From Acinetobacter higginsii (lineage in GTDB: Bacteria; Pseudomonadota; Gammaproteobacteria; Pseudomonadales; Moraxellaceae), in contig NZ_KB850076.1 of the NCBI RefSeq assembly GCF_000369525.1, forward strand, positions 190,720 to 254,719: a stretch of 64,000 nucleotides of DNA. The letters run 5' to 3'. Of the stretch, positions 18,576 through 27,154 are shown piece by piece (the first letter of the stretch is position 1; the number at the start of each line of letters is the position of its first letter). A program made the position numbers and the translations under genes. The notes under the pieces are model-generated. The model saw only the letters and a list, made by a program, of their open reading frames with translations. It did no database searches and was not told the origin of the DNA.

Positions 18576-18605
18576 GAGATCAATCTGAACTGATCTCGGG
18601 TTTTT
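18576..18605 (+). promoter_or_regulatory. Terminator-like hairpin in the thrS upstream region
   Basis: GAGATCA (18576-18582) and TGATCTC (18591-18597) form a 7-bp stem with an 8-nt loop, followed by GGG and five T. It lies 150 bp before thrS in the thrS direction, so it could be an attenuator of a longer leader transcript. It could also be chance. No supporting antiterminator or T-box is visible. Confidence 0.3.
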
Positions 18606-18687
18606 CTGGTTCAGAGGTTTCATCCATAGCTAAACCCGTGTAAAATCTTCGATACTTTTTTATCCGCCGTTTTTTATTTTTTGAGGC

Positions 18688-18720
18688 TTGCCTCAATACA
18701 TAATCTCGCGGTGATATGCT
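18688..18720 (+). promoter_or_regulatory. Candidate thrS promoter
   Basis: TTGCCT (from 18688) and TGATAT or GATATGCT (about 18712-18719) are spaced about 18 bp, 40 bp upstream of the thrS ATG. The -35 box lies within a small palindrome, TTGAGGC-TT-GCCTCAA (18681-18696). Confidence 0.35.
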
Positions 18721-18756
18721 CCTTCGTATAGGGCATCACTCCTTAAGGATTTTATT

Positions 18757-20679
18757 ATGCCAATCATTACTTTACCAAATGGTGATCAGAAACAGTTTGA
18801 TCATCCGATTTCTGTGATGGAACTTGCTCAGAGCATTGGTCCAGGTCTTGCAAAGAATACTGTTGCTGGCCGTATCAATGATCGCTTGGTGGATGCTTGT
18901 GATTTAATCACAGAAGATGCGACAGTTCAGATTATTACCCCTAAAGATGAAGAAGGTTTAGAAATCATTCGTCACTCATGTGCGCACTTGGTAGGACATG
19001 CTGTTAAGCAATTGTTTCCAGAAGCGAAAATGGTGATCGGTCCTGTGATCGAAGAAGGTTTCTACTACGACATCTGGATGCCACGTCCATTTACTTTGGA
19101 TGATATGGCTGCAGTTGAAGAGCGCATGAAAAAGCTCATCGACCAAGACTATGACGTCATCAAAAAGATGACACCACGTGAAGAAGTGATCGCCGAATTC
19201 ACAGCACGCGGTGAAGAATACAAGTTACGCTTGATTGCAGACATGCCGAATGAAACTCAAATGGGCTTGTACTACCATCAAGATTATTTAGATATGTGCC
19301 GTGGTCCACACGTACCTAATACTAAATTCTTAAAATCATTCAAACTCACTAAAATCTCTGGTGCTTACTGGCGTGGTGATGCGAAGAATGAACAGCTACA
19401 ACGTATTTATGGTACTGCTTGGGCTGATAAAAAACAGTTAGCTGCTTATATCAAACGTATTGAAGAAGCTGAAAAGCGTGACCATCGTAAAATTGGTAAG
19501 GCATTAGACTTGTTCCATATGCAAGAAGAAGCACCGGGCATGGTGTTCTGGCATCCGAACGGCTGGACGATTTACCAAGTGCTTGAACAATACATGCGTA
19601 AAGTTCAGCAAGACAATGGTTACCAAGAAATTAAGACACCGCAAATCGTAGACTTTACGCTTTGGGAAAAGTCTGGGCATGCGGCAAACTATGCTGAAAA
19701 TATGTTTACGACGCATTCTGAAAGTCGTAACTATGCAGTTAAGCCAATGAACTGCCCATGTCACGTACAGGTCTTTAACCAAGGTTTAAAATCTTATCGT
19801 GATTTACCAATTCGCCTAGCTGAATTTGGTTCTTGTCATCGTAATGAGCCATCAGGTTCTTTGCACGGCATTATGCGTGTTCGTGGTTTTACTCAAGATG
19901 ATGCACATATCTTCTGTACCAAAGAACAGATTGGTAAAGAAGTTGCAGACTTTATTAAGCTGACTTTGGATGTATATAAAGACTTCGGTTTTGAAGACGT
20001 GCAAATGAAATTGTCTACACGTCCAGAAAAGCGTGTGGGTGATGATGCACTTTGGGACTTGGCTGAAAAATCTTTGGCAGATGCTTTGGATGATGCTGGC
20101 TTGGCTTGGGACTTGCAACCAGGTGAAGGCGCATTCTACGGTCCGAAAATTGAATTCTCATTGAAAGACTGCTTAGGCCGTATCTGGCAATGCGGTACAA
20201 TCCAGTGTGACTTCAACTTACCAATCCGTTTAGATGCATCTTATGTCACTGAAGATAATGATCGTGATCAACCAGTCATGCTTCATCGTGCAATTCTTGG
20301 CAGTTTCGAGCGTTTTATTGGTATACTAATTGAACACTATGCGGGCTTCATGCCACCATGGCTTACACCAATCCAAGCTTGTGTCATGAATATTACGGAT
20401 TCACAAGCGGAAGCAAGTGAGCAAGTGGTCGCAAAACTCAAAGAAAATGGTCTTCGTGCTATTTCTGACTTGAGAAATGAAAAGATCGGATTTAAGATTC
20501 GTGAGCGTACCCTAGAGCGTATTCCTTACCTTCTTGTTCTCGGTGATCGAGAAGTTGAAGAAGGTACAGTCAATGTGCGTACTCGCTCAGGAAAAAATTT
20601 AGGTACTATGTCAGTAGATGCATTTATTGACTTAGTGAAATCTGCCGTTGCCGAACGTGGCCGGTATATCGTGGAGTAA
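18757..20679 (+). CDS. thrS: Threonyl-tRNA synthetase
   Basis: ThrS charges tRNA-Thr. The 640-aa protein has the full four-domain layout: TGS (about 1-62), the editing domain with HSCAHLVGHA (HxxxH) and the CRGPHVP segment (about 65-225), a class II catalytic core with KPMNCPCHVQVF (zinc Cys) and the REPSGSLHG-equivalent RNEPSGSLHGIMRVRGF, and the C-terminal anticodon-binding domain (about 535-640). AAGGA precedes the ATG by 7 nt. It is followed without a terminator by infC, whose ribosome site lies inside the last codons of thrS. Confidence 0.98.
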   Translation: MPIITLPNGDQKQFDHPISVMELAQSIGPGLAKNTVAGRINDRLVDACDLITEDATVQIITPKDEEGLEIIRHSCAHLVGHAVKQLFPEAKMVIGPVIEEGFYYDIWMPRPFTLDDMAAVEERMKKLIDQDYDVIKKMTPREEVIAEFTARGEEYKLRLIADMPNETQMGLYYHQDYLDMCRGPHVPNTKFLKSFKLTKISGAYWRGDAKNEQLQRIYGTAWADKKQLAAYIKRIEEAEKRDHRKIGKALDLFHMQEEAPGMVFWHPNGWTIYQVLEQYMRKVQQDNGYQEIKTPQIVDFTLWEKSGHAANYAENMFTTHSESRNYAVKPMNCPCHVQVFNQGLKSYRDLPIRLAEFGSCHRNEPSGSLHGIMRVRGFTQDDAHIFCTKEQIGKEVADFIKLTLDVYKDFGFEDVQMKLSTRPEKRVGDDALWDLAEKSLADALDDAGLAWDLQPGEGAFYGPKIEFSLKDCLGRIWQCGTIQCDFNLPIRLDASYVTEDNDRDQPVMLHRAILGSFERFIGILIEHYAGFMPPWLTPIQACVMNITDSQAEASEQVVAKLKENGLRAISDLRNEKIGFKIRERTLERIPYLLVLGDREVEEGTVNVRTRSGKNLGTMSVDAFIDLVKSAVAERGRYIVE

Positions 20680-20687
20680 TAAAGATT
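20673..20687 (+). promoter_or_regulatory. infC ribosome binding site and AUU initiation codon
   Basis: GGAG (20673-20676) lies inside the 3' end of thrS, and the rare initiator ATT is at 20685-20687. Because IF-3 discriminates against AUU, this arrangement should lower infC translation when IF-3 is abundant, as shown in E. coli. Confidence 0.88.
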
Positions 20688-21236
20688 AAACAGCCTGACC
20701 GTAACCAACAACAAGGTGCTAAAAGTAACCGTCCTGCAATTAACGATGAGATCCGTGCGAAAGAAGTACGCCTCGTCGCTGCAGATGGAGAACAAAAAGG
20801 TGTTGTTTCATTAAATGAAGCATTGCGTGCTGCAGAAGAAGCTAATCTTGACCTTGTTGAGATTGTGGCGAATGCAGAACCACCTGTTTGTAAAATCATG
20901 GACTACAACAAGCACTTATTTGACTTAAAGCAAAAGCAAAAAGATGCGAAGAAAAAACAGCATCAAGTGCAAGTGAAAGAAATCAAATTACGTCCTGCAA
21001 CGGATGTAGGTGATTACCAAATTAAATTGCGTGCAATTTTACGTTTCCTTGAAGAAGGAAATAAGGTAAAAATCACTTTGCGATTCCGTGGTCGTGAGAT
21101 GGCACATCAACAGCTTGGTTTGGCTCAATTGCAAAAAATTGAAGCAGACGTTGCTGAATTTGGCGTGATTGAACAAGCGCCGAAGATGGAAGGTCGTCAA
21201 ATGGGCATGTTAATTGGTCCGAAAAAGAAAAAGTAA
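20685..21236 (+). CDS. infC: Translation initiation factor IF-3, ATT start codon
   Basis: IF-3 binds the 30S subunit and proofreads start-codon pairing. The reading frame extends upstream of the first ATG/TTG candidates to an ATT at 20685, and translation from it gives a 183-aa full-length IF-3. The conserved N-domain motif RPAINDEIRAKEVRLV comes before the first conventional start, so the protein must begin there. GGAG at 20673-20676 sits 8 nt before the ATT, inside thrS. An AUU start is the known basis of IF-3 autoregulation in E. coli. Other family motifs are NAEPPVCKIMDY, QVKEIKLRP and RFRGREMAHQQLG. The C-terminus is GPKKKK. Confidence 0.96.
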   Translation: MKQPDRNQQQGAKSNRPAINDEIRAKEVRLVAADGEQKGVVSLNEALRAAEEANLDLVEIVANAEPPVCKIMDYNKHLFDLKQKQKDAKKKQHQVQVKEIKLRPATDVGDYQIKLRAILRFLEEGNKVKITLRFRGREMAHQQLGLAQLQKIEADVAEFGVIEQAPKMEGRQMGMLIGPKKKK

Positions 21237-21246
21237 TTTTTCTTAT

Positions 21247-21278
21247 AAAAAAGCACCGCTCTCAGCGGTGCTTTTTTA
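21247..21278 (+). terminator. Terminator after infC
   Basis: A 14-bp stem (AAAAAAGCACCGCT with its complement at 21264-21277) with a CTC loop ends in a T run. It separates thrS-infC from the genes that follow, so rpmI-rplT cannot depend on this transcript. Confidence 0.93.
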
Positions 21279-21406
21279 TGCCTAAAAATGTATAACCTAA
21301 TTCGAGATAAATCTGTTAAAAAAATTCTCAGCATCATTGGAACAGATGAAAACAAGCTATGATAGGGTTTGTTGATAATTACACTATTTAAAAATAGGAA
21401 TAAGAT

Positions 21407-21727
21407 ATGTCTACAATTACTGGTACTCAACAACTCTCTGAAATTAATCAAAAAGTGGTGCAAGAAGGCGAGGTTTTACCACAAGTCACATTGAAAGATG
21501 GTAGTCGAGTACAAACCGGTACCGTCGCGACCATGCTGCACAATATTAATTTATATAATGCAGGCGTTCGAGGTACGGTTGAAGAGGAGCTCATTTTAGC
21601 GGTGCCCACCTTATTTAAAGTCGGGATGTTTGATTTGTTCTCTGTGGAAGAGTGGATCAATGGCAGTAATGCTGGTCGTAAATTCGTTGGAGAGAAAGCC
21701 AAAGAATTCTTGGATAATCAAGCTTAA
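21407..21727 (+). CDS. Conserved hypothetical protein, 106 aa
   Basis: I do not recognise a function. The 106-aa protein is soluble, without signal peptide or membrane segment. A conserved-looking core reads LKDGSRVQTGTVATMLHNI, then AVPTLFKVGMFDLF and a C-terminal GRKFVGEKAKEFL. AAATAGGAATAAGAT upstream provides a reasonable ribosome site. It is flanked by the infC terminator and a GST gene, and appears monocistronic. Confidence 0.7.
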   Translation: MSTITGTQQLSEINQKVVQEGEVLPQVTLKDGSRVQTGTVATMLHNINLYNAGVRGTVEEELILAVPTLFKVGMFDLFSVEEWINGSNAGRKFVGEKAKEFLDNQA

Positions 21728-21855
21728 ATCTTTGCAACATTGTCTTTGAAAACACCGCTTTATTGTTTCTTTTCGTGCTTGTCTACTGATCAATAAGTAG
21801 GAAGTGTGCTATAACGCAACAACAGTCAAGATAACGATGAATAGGACAATATAAA

Positions 21856-22476
21856 ATGATTGACTTATATTATTGGGGTACACCCAATGGCCATAAAATA
21901 ACAATCGCCTTAGAAGAAATGGGGCTCGAATATCAGATTTTTCCAATCAATATTTTGGAAAATGATCAGTTCCAGCCTGATTTTTTAAAAATCTCTCCCA
22001 ATAATAAAATTCCAGCAATTGTCGATCAAAATGGTCCAAGAGGTGAACCGATTTCAGTATTTGAGTCGGGTGCGATCCTACAATATTTAGGTCGAAAAAC
22101 AGGTTTGTTCTATCCGACCGATGAGCAAGAGCGAGTCGAGGTTGAACAATGGTTGATGTGGCAAATGGGGGGATTTGGTCCAATGCTTGGGCAAAATCAC
22201 CACTTCAATAAGTTTGCCTCTGAACGTATTCCTTATGCGATTGATCGTTATGTCAATGAAACCAAGCGTTTGTATAGTGTCTTAAACAAACAGTTGATTG
22301 GTCAAAAGTTTGTAGCAGGCGAATACTCGATTGCGGATATGGCGATCTTACCTTGGGCATTGCGTTACGAATGGCAGGGCATTCAACTTAAAGACTATCC
22401 GTATGTGCAAGATTATATTGAACGCTTAACAGCTCGCCCTGCAATACAAAAAGCCTTGTCGATCAAAGTTGGATGA
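21856..22476 (+). CDS. yfcG: Glutathione S-transferase family protein, YfcG-like
   Basis: The 206-aa protein is close in sequence to E. coli YfcG, a nu-class GST with disulfide-bond reductase activity. It shares the N-terminal MIDLYY...TPNGHKITIALEEMGL segment, SPNNKIPAIVD with the cis-Pro, ESGAILQYLG for glutathione binding, and GPMLGQNHHFN in the helical domain. Its role is probably thiol redox or detoxification in the cytoplasm. The stop overlaps the ATG of the next gene (ATGA), so the two are coupled. Confidence 0.88.
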   Translation: MIDLYYWGTPNGHKITIALEEMGLEYQIFPINILENDQFQPDFLKISPNNKIPAIVDQNGPRGEPISVFESGAILQYLGRKTGLFYPTDEQERVEVEQWLMWQMGGFGPMLGQNHHFNKFASERIPYAIDRYVNETKRLYSVLNKQLIGQKFVAGEYSIADMAILPWALRYEWQGIQLKDYPYVQDYIERLTARPAIQKALSIKVG

Positions 22477-22916
22477 ATCAAGGTATTGGACGACACTGCT
22501 ACTTAAAGCATTGGGCGATTGCGATGGGATTGTTGTTGCTTACAGCAATCCTTTGTGCTCAGTTGCAAAAGCTCTATTCAGAGAGTCATTTAGCGGTTTT
22601 GGTATTTGCTTTTATTACTGTTTTAGGGCTCTTATTTTCTACACTCTTTGCTTGGCTACAGCTAGAAACCAAAAATTCATATTGGAGTAGCTGGTTTTTT
22701 GCTGGCTTTTTAAGTTTATCCTTAGTGTTATGTAGCTATCTTGATCATACGGTCTCTATTGATTGGGCTGCGGTTTCTGCGGGGGAAATGCAACTTAGCC
22801 TGTACCAAAAAATTATTAGATCTGATCTTACATTTTGGCTGTTATTTGTTTTTCCATTCATTTTTTCAGTTATGTATTTTTTTATTCGATCTAAAAAAGC
22901 GAAAACTAAAAATTAA
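22473..22916 (+). CDS. Hypothetical inner-membrane protein, 147 aa
   Basis: I do not recognise a family. Four hydrophobic stretches are visible (about 13-30, 40-62, 70-88 and 118-138). The N-terminus is basic and the C-terminal tail is strongly basic (RSKKAKTKN), which suggests that the tail is cytoplasmic. Translation is probably coupled to the YfcG-like gene by the 4-bp overlap. The codon use is AT-rich like its surroundings. Confidence 0.7.
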   Translation: MNQGIGRHCYLKHWAIAMGLLLLTAILCAQLQKLYSESHLAVLVFAFITVLGLLFSTLFAWLQLETKNSYWSSWFFAGFLSLSLVLCSYLDHTVSIDWAAVSAGEMQLSLYQKIIRSDLTFWLLFVFPFIFSVMYFFIRSKKAKTKN

Positions 22917-23036
22917 TCTTTGCAAAAGCCATGATTTCGGGCATGTAAGCCTGACTATTTTATAATTGTGTAATTTTTCATCTAGTCGATACATGTTCAA
23001 GCTACGATGATTTAAGTTCATCAAAGATAAAGCCTC

Positions 23037-23888
23037 ATGCAAGCAAAAATATCAGCCCTTTATTTAAAAAAGCTTGGTTTTAAAGGAGATTTCTCTCCAA
23101 CTTTGGCCAATTTAAAAAGCCTATTAAGTCTTCATGTGCAAGCTATTCCTTTTGGTAACTTATCCTCTTTTTTAGGAGAAGAGGTTGCATTAGCGTCAGA
23201 CCCACTTGCGCAAAAATTATTGATTGAAAATCGTGAAGGCTATTGTCTAGAACACAGTACCCTAACCAGAATTGTTTTAACTGAACTGGGTTATGAAGCA
23301 TATAACGTACTCGGTCGAGTGTATTATCAAAGTTCGCCTGTCAGTACTCCGGTGAGAACTCATTTGGTCACACTGGTACGTATTGATCAGCAATTATTTT
23401 TGTATGATCCTGGATTTGGAGGGATGACGCCGACCACGGTTTTATCTTTTGATAAGATCGGTGAAACACAGCAAACACCACTCGAACCGTTTAGATTTGT
23501 TGAAGTTGCCCAGAGTGGTTTGGATACGACTGTACTGACAGAAATGACTTATATGTTGCAAGTCTGTATTCATAATCAATGGATCAATGTCTATTCGATT
23601 AACCCCAACCAACAAATTGCAGATGCAGATGCTGTAGTTGCAAACTGGTACATTTCGACTTCGCCTGAATCCTTATTTACCCAGTATTTAATGTTATCTA
23701 CTGCCAATGCAGAAATGCGAATAACCTTAAAAGATCGTGTTTTAAGAACACATGGCAAAGAAAGCTCTGACAAGAAAGAGTTAAACACCTTGGATGAATT
23801 TGAGGATGTGATTAAAACAGTCTTTCGGATTGATATTTCGCAGGAGATGCTTGAAGCGACTTGGGCAAAATTAACCTTGAATCCATAG
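23037..23888 (+). CDS. Arylamine N-acetyltransferase
   Basis: NATs move an acetyl group from acetyl-CoA to aromatic amines or hydrazines. The 283-aa protein has the catalytic triad Cys70 (REGYCLEHS), His109 (RTHLVTL) and Asp124 (LYDPGFGG) at the usual spacing, and the N-terminal IPFGNLSSFLG family motif. The usual GGYCFE motif is EGYCLE here. The physiological substrate is unknown. The gene stands alone, starting 120 bp after the membrane-protein gene. Confidence 0.9.
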   Translation: MQAKISALYLKKLGFKGDFSPTLANLKSLLSLHVQAIPFGNLSSFLGEEVALASDPLAQKLLIENREGYCLEHSTLTRIVLTELGYEAYNVLGRVYYQSSPVSTPVRTHLVTLVRIDQQLFLYDPGFGGMTPTTVLSFDKIGETQQTPLEPFRFVEVAQSGLDTTVLTEMTYMLQVCIHNQWINVYSINPNQQIADADAVVANWYISTSPESLFTQYLMLSTANAEMRITLKDRVLRTHGKESSDKKELNTLDEFEDVIKTVFRIDISQEMLEATWAKLTLNP

Positions 23889-23952
23889 CGTTCACGTTAT
23901 ATGGTCTGCTCTTGATGATGTGTGGCTCCGAGTTTAAGAGAACCTTGTTTTG

Positions 23953-24378
23953 ATGTCTTATTTGTTATTGTTTCTCTCAGCCTTTGGTGCTGCCACCTTA
24001 TTGCCTTTACAGTCTGAAGCGGTATTAATGACCTTGCTGATACAAGGTTTATCCAATCCTTTTTATCTCATCTTGGTTGCGACCATTGGCAATGTCTTGG
24101 GTTCCTGTGTGAATTGGTGGCTTGGATTAAAAATTGAGCATTTTAAAGATAAGAAATGGTTTCCTGTTTCAGAACAACGGTTGTTACAAGCACAGCAGAT
24201 TTATCATAAATATGGCTTTTATTCCTTACTACTAAGTTGGACTCCTGTGATTGGTGATCCCATTACCTTGATTGCTGGGTTGATGAAAGAGAACTTTTGG
24301 CGATTTTTATTGATTGTCACCATCGCCAAAGGTGGGCGTTATTTAACGTTATATGCTTTATATATCGGGCTCTTTTAA
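23953..24378 (+). CDS. yqaA: YqaA-family (DedA-related) inner-membrane protein
   Basis: The 141-aa membrane protein follows E. coli YqaA along its length: ATLLPLQSEAVLMTLL, ATIGNVLGSCVNWWLGL, KYGFYSLLLSWTPVIGDPITLIAGLM and AKGGRYLTLYAL. It is a small relative of the DedA/SNARE-associated group, some members of which move lipids across the inner membrane. The function of YqaA itself is unknown. An in-frame TTG immediately before the ATG (23950) has better spacing to AAGAG, so the start may be one codon earlier. Confidence 0.85.
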   Translation: MSYLLLFLSAFGAATLLPLQSEAVLMTLLIQGLSNPFYLILVATIGNVLGSCVNWWLGLKIEHFKDKKWFPVSEQRLLQAQQIYHKYGFYSLLLSWTPVIGDPITLIAGLMKENFWRFLLIVTIAKGGRYLTLYALYIGLF

Positions 24379-24383
24379 TGAGG

Positions 24384-24413
24384 AAGGGAAAGATGGGCTC
24401 TTTCCCTTTTATT
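24384..24413. terminator. Bidirectional terminator between yqaA and the MFS gene
   Basis: AAGGGAAAGA and TCTTTCCCTT form a perfect 10-bp stem with a TGGGC loop, followed by T-rich sequence. It lies between convergent genes. Confidence 0.85.
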
Positions 24414-25666
24414 TAGTGATCCGAACCTTTCGTAATATCGACTTTGAATAAGTCATTGGTTTTAAACCAGCAGTAACTTACTACAGCAAGGGTCATACAA
24501 CCGCCAAGAATAGTTGCCGTGATTGTGCCGAGGTATTTGGCTGCGAGACCTGATTCAAAAGCCCCCAGTTCATTACTTGAAGAAACAAACATCCCATTCA
24601 CTGCCGCGACACGACCGCGCATATTTTCAGGCGGGAAAATTTGCAAGATGGTTTGACGAACCACGACTGAAACACTGTCACAAGCACCGGTCATGGCTAA
24701 GGCAAATAATGAAAGCCACATATGATTTGAGAAGGCGAACAGAATGGTAAAAATACCAAAACCTGCTACCGCTAATAACATATTTCGCCATGCATGTTGC
24801 ATCGGAGGAAATTTGGTGAGTGCAATCATGGTGATGAGAGCACCAATAGATGGAGCGGCACGTAAATAGCCAAGACCTTCAGGGCCGACTTTTAGGATTT
24901 CCTCAGCGAAAATTGGCAATAACGCAATCACACCACCAAATAGAACCGATACTAGATCAAGTGAGATTGCCCATAAAACGATTTTAGTTTTCCAGATAAA
25001 GCGGAAACCATCAGTCAGGCTTTGTAGTACATTCTCCGTTTCCATTTTAGGGAAAGTACGATTTTGTAAACGCGTAATTAAGATGAAGCAGGTGGCCAAT
25101 AAAGCCGTAACAGCAAATAAGCTGGTTTCACGTCCCAGAAATGCCAGCATAAAACCACCGAGCATAGGACCGATGATCACACCACTTTGCCATCCAATTG
25201 TGGTCCATGTTGCACCATTGGCATACAGTTCACGCGGAATTAGAAAAGGTTTAAGTGAGGTTGCCGATGGATTATAAAAACCTCGAATGGTCCCTAAAGC
25301 AAAAATCACGGCATAGATACCCCAAGACAGCGTGCTGATACCAATTTTTTCTAAGCCGTGTAAATGAAACAGTGTCCAGAGAATTAAAGGTAATGGAATC
25401 GAAAAGAATAAGCAGATTTTCATAATGGTCTGTTTATTCAATTTGTCGGCGAAATAACCGCCCCATAAAGACAGCGTGATAAATGGAATCGCTTCTGCCA
25501 GACCAATGAAACCCAAGGTGAGTGGATCACGGGTGATTTGATAAAGTGAATAGGCGACGATAATTTCCTGAATCAAAATTGCCAGTGTTAAGCAGAATTG
25601 ATTAACGGTCACAATAGAGAAATCTCGGTACCGTAATGCAGCGAAAGCATCATTTTGTATAGTCAT
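24413..25666 (-). CDS. MFS transporter, EntS-like
   Basis: This 417-aa major facilitator protein has about twelve hydrophobic segments and the MFS loop motif GGYFADKLNKQTIMKI between helices 2 and 3. The arrangement, with ENMRGRVAAVNGMF in the second half, resembles the EntS/YbdA and macrolide-efflux branch of drug and siderophore exporters. No siderophore genes are nearby, so the substrate is unknown. It faces away from rpmI across a 237-bp region. Confidence 0.86.
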   Translation of the reverse strand: MTIQNDAFAALRYRDFSIVTVNQFCLTLAILIQEIIVAYSLYQITRDPLTLGFIGLAEAIPFITLSLWGGYFADKLNKQTIMKICLFFSIPLPLILWTLFHLHGLEKIGISTLSWGIYAVIFALGTIRGFYNPSATSLKPFLIPRELYANGATWTTIGWQSGVIIGPMLGGFMLAFLGRETSLFAVTALLATCFILITRLQNRTFPKMETENVLQSLTDGFRFIWKTKIVLWAISLDLVSVLFGGVIALLPIFAEEILKVGPEGLGYLRAAPSIGALITMIALTKFPPMQHAWRNMLLAVAGFGIFTILFAFSNHMWLSLFALAMTGACDSVSVVVRQTILQIFPPENMRGRVAAVNGMFVSSSNELGAFESGLAAKYLGTITATILGGCMTLAVVSYCWFKTNDLFKVDITKGSDH

Positions 25667-25801
25667 ATTCTTTTGAATTTAAGAGCTTGTATTTATTATA
25701 GGTGTTAATTTTATGGATGTTTCTCGTAATTTGAGAATTGGTTATAGAAAATAACGTTTATAGAAAAGAGACGATTTACTATCAAAAAATGAGCATTTTA
25801 C

Positions 25802-25900
25802 TTTCGTTTTAGCTTGCTATGCTTTAGAATACTGGCTCCCTTACCTGCAGGTCGTTTTTGCAATGGTGCAAACGTTCCGAACAGGTGTTCAAAAGAGGTT
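25802..25900 (+). promoter_or_regulatory. Promoter and leader of rpmI-rplT
   Basis: TAGAAT (25825-25830) is a good -10 box, with the weaker TTTCGT (25802-25807) 17 bp upstream, or TTTACT/TATGCT as an alternative. The leader then holds a hairpin in which CGTTTTTGCA pairs with TGCAAACG around ATGG. In other bacteria this leader binds L20 for autoregulation. That role is inferred here. Confidence 0.45.
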
Positions 25901-25903
25901 GTT

Positions 25904-26098
25904 ATGCCTAAGATGAAAACTCGCCGTGGTGCAGCTAAACGCTTCAAAGCGACTGCAAACGGCTTTAAGCGTAAACAAGCGTTCAAACGCCACATTTTGA
26001 CCAAAAAATCTGCTAAGCGTATCCGTCAATTGCGCGGCTGTGTAATGGTTCACGTAAGTGACGTTGCATCAGTTCGTGCTATGTGCCCATACATCTAA
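25904..26098 (+). CDS. rpmI: Ribosomal protein bL35
   Basis: The 64-aa basic protein reads MPKMKTRRGAAKRFKATANG, the standard L35 N-terminus, and contains the KSAKRIRQLRG stretch. The frame is open upstream to 25814, but the start at 25904 with AGAGG 6-8 nt before it gives the normal L35 length. It is followed 11 bp later by rplT. Confidence 0.98.
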   Translation: MPKMKTRRGAAKRFKATANGFKRKQAFKRHILTKKSAKRIRQLRGCVMVHVSDVASVRAMCPYI

Positions 26099-26109
26099 GG
26101 AGATTATAA

Positions 26110-26469
26110 ATGGCTCGTGTAAAACGTGGTGTAGTGGCTCATCGTCGTCACAAAAAAATTCTTGCTCGCGCTAAAGGTTACTATGGTGCTCGTTCACGCG
26201 TTTATCGCGTAGCGTTCCAAGCGGTAATCAAAGCTGGTCAATACGCTTACCGTGACCGCCGTCAAAAGAAACGTCAATTCCGTGCTTTATGGATTGCGCG
26301 TATCAATGCTGGTGCTCGTCTTAACGGTTTGTCATACAGCCGTATGATCGATGGCTTGAAAAAAGCTCAAGTGATCATCGACCGTCGCGTATTAGCTGAC
26401 ATCGCTATGCATGATGCAGTTGCATTTGCTGCTTTAGCTGAAAAAGCTAAAGGCGCATTAGCTGCATAA
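26110..26469 (+). CDS. rplT: Ribosomal protein bL20
   Basis: The 119-aa basic protein starts MARVKRGVVAHRRHKKILAR, as expected for L20, which is essential for early 50S assembly and represses its own operon in E. coli and Bacillus. AAGGAG precedes the ATG. The gene ends before a terminator, so pheS-pheT are on a separate transcript. Confidence 0.98.
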   Translation: MARVKRGVVAHRRHKKILARAKGYYGARSRVYRVAFQAVIKAGQYAYRDRRQKKRQFRALWIARINAGARLNGLSYSRMIDGLKKAQVIIDRRVLADIAMHDAVAFAALAEKAKGALAA

Positions 26470-26484
26470 GCTTAGAGATTCAAA

Positions 26485-26514
26485 GAAGGCCGCTTTTTAG
26501 CGGTCTTTTTTATT
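26485..26514 (+). terminator. Terminator after rplT
   Basis: GGCCGCT pairs with AGCGGTC (one G-T pair) and is followed by a run of T to 26515. Confidence 0.88.
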
Positions 26515-26561
26515 TTTAGTGAATTGGATTTTCAATAATAGATAATAATCAGAGATAGATA

Positions 26562-27113
26562 ATGCGAGATGAACAATTTTTAAATGATTTAATTCAACAA
26601 GTCCAACAAGGTTGCCCATTTAAATATTTATATTTCTGGGGACATACCCCAAAGCAAACCAACCATGTAGACAAAAGCTGTTTTAGCCAGTGGTTTCCAT
26701 CGCCATTCAAACAGGAGGGTGTTGAATATCTCACAGCGGAACATTATATGATGGCGCAAAAAGCAAAACTCTTTAACGATGAAGATGTTTTTGCACAAAT
26801 CTTAAAAGTTAAGCATCCCAATGATGCAAAGCAGTTAGGACGCAAAGTGCACAACTATGACGAGCAGATTTGGCAAGAAAAACGTTTTGATATTGTGGTA
26901 CAGGCAAACTTTGCCAAATTTTCACAGCATCCTGAATTAAGAGATTTCTTGATTGCCACGCATGATCGTATTTTGGTTGAAGCATCGCCGGTTGATAAGA
27001 TTTGGGGGATTGGTATGGCACAAGATCACCAGCATATCCAAGACCCGAGCCAATGGCAGGGATTAAATTTACTTGGTTTTGCACTTATGCAGGTGCGTGC
27101 TCAGTTGCTATAG
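26562..27113 (+). CDS. NADAR-family (YbiA-like) protein
   Basis: The 183-aa protein has the NADAR/YbiA motifs in order: LYFWGHTP, FSQWFPSPF, YLTAEHYMMAQKAKLF and IWGIGMAQDHQ. Characterised relatives are N-glycosidases, some acting on intermediates of riboflavin synthesis and others removing ADP-ribose from DNA or nucleotides. Which of these applies is unknown. It stands alone after rplT and converges on a long minus-strand gene. It is slightly longer than E. coli YbiA, with extra residues at the N-terminus. Confidence 0.87.
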   Translation: MRDEQFLNDLIQQVQQGCPFKYLYFWGHTPKQTNHVDKSCFSQWFPSPFKQEGVEYLTAEHYMMAQKAKLFNDEDVFAQILKVKHPNDAKQLGRKVHNYDEQIWQEKRFDIVVQANFAKFSQHPELRDFLIATHDRILVEASPVDKIWGIGMAQDHQHIQDPSQWQGLNLLGFALMQVRAQLL

Positions 27114-27120
27114 GCACAAA

Positions 27121-27154
27121 ATGAAAAAGACCGCTTTTTAGTGGTCTTTTTCAT
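27121..27154. terminator. Bidirectional terminator after the NADAR gene
   Basis: A 15-bp stem (27121-27135 with 27140-27154, one G-T pair) encloses TTTT. The minus-strand partner gene ends inside it at 27138. Confidence 0.87.
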
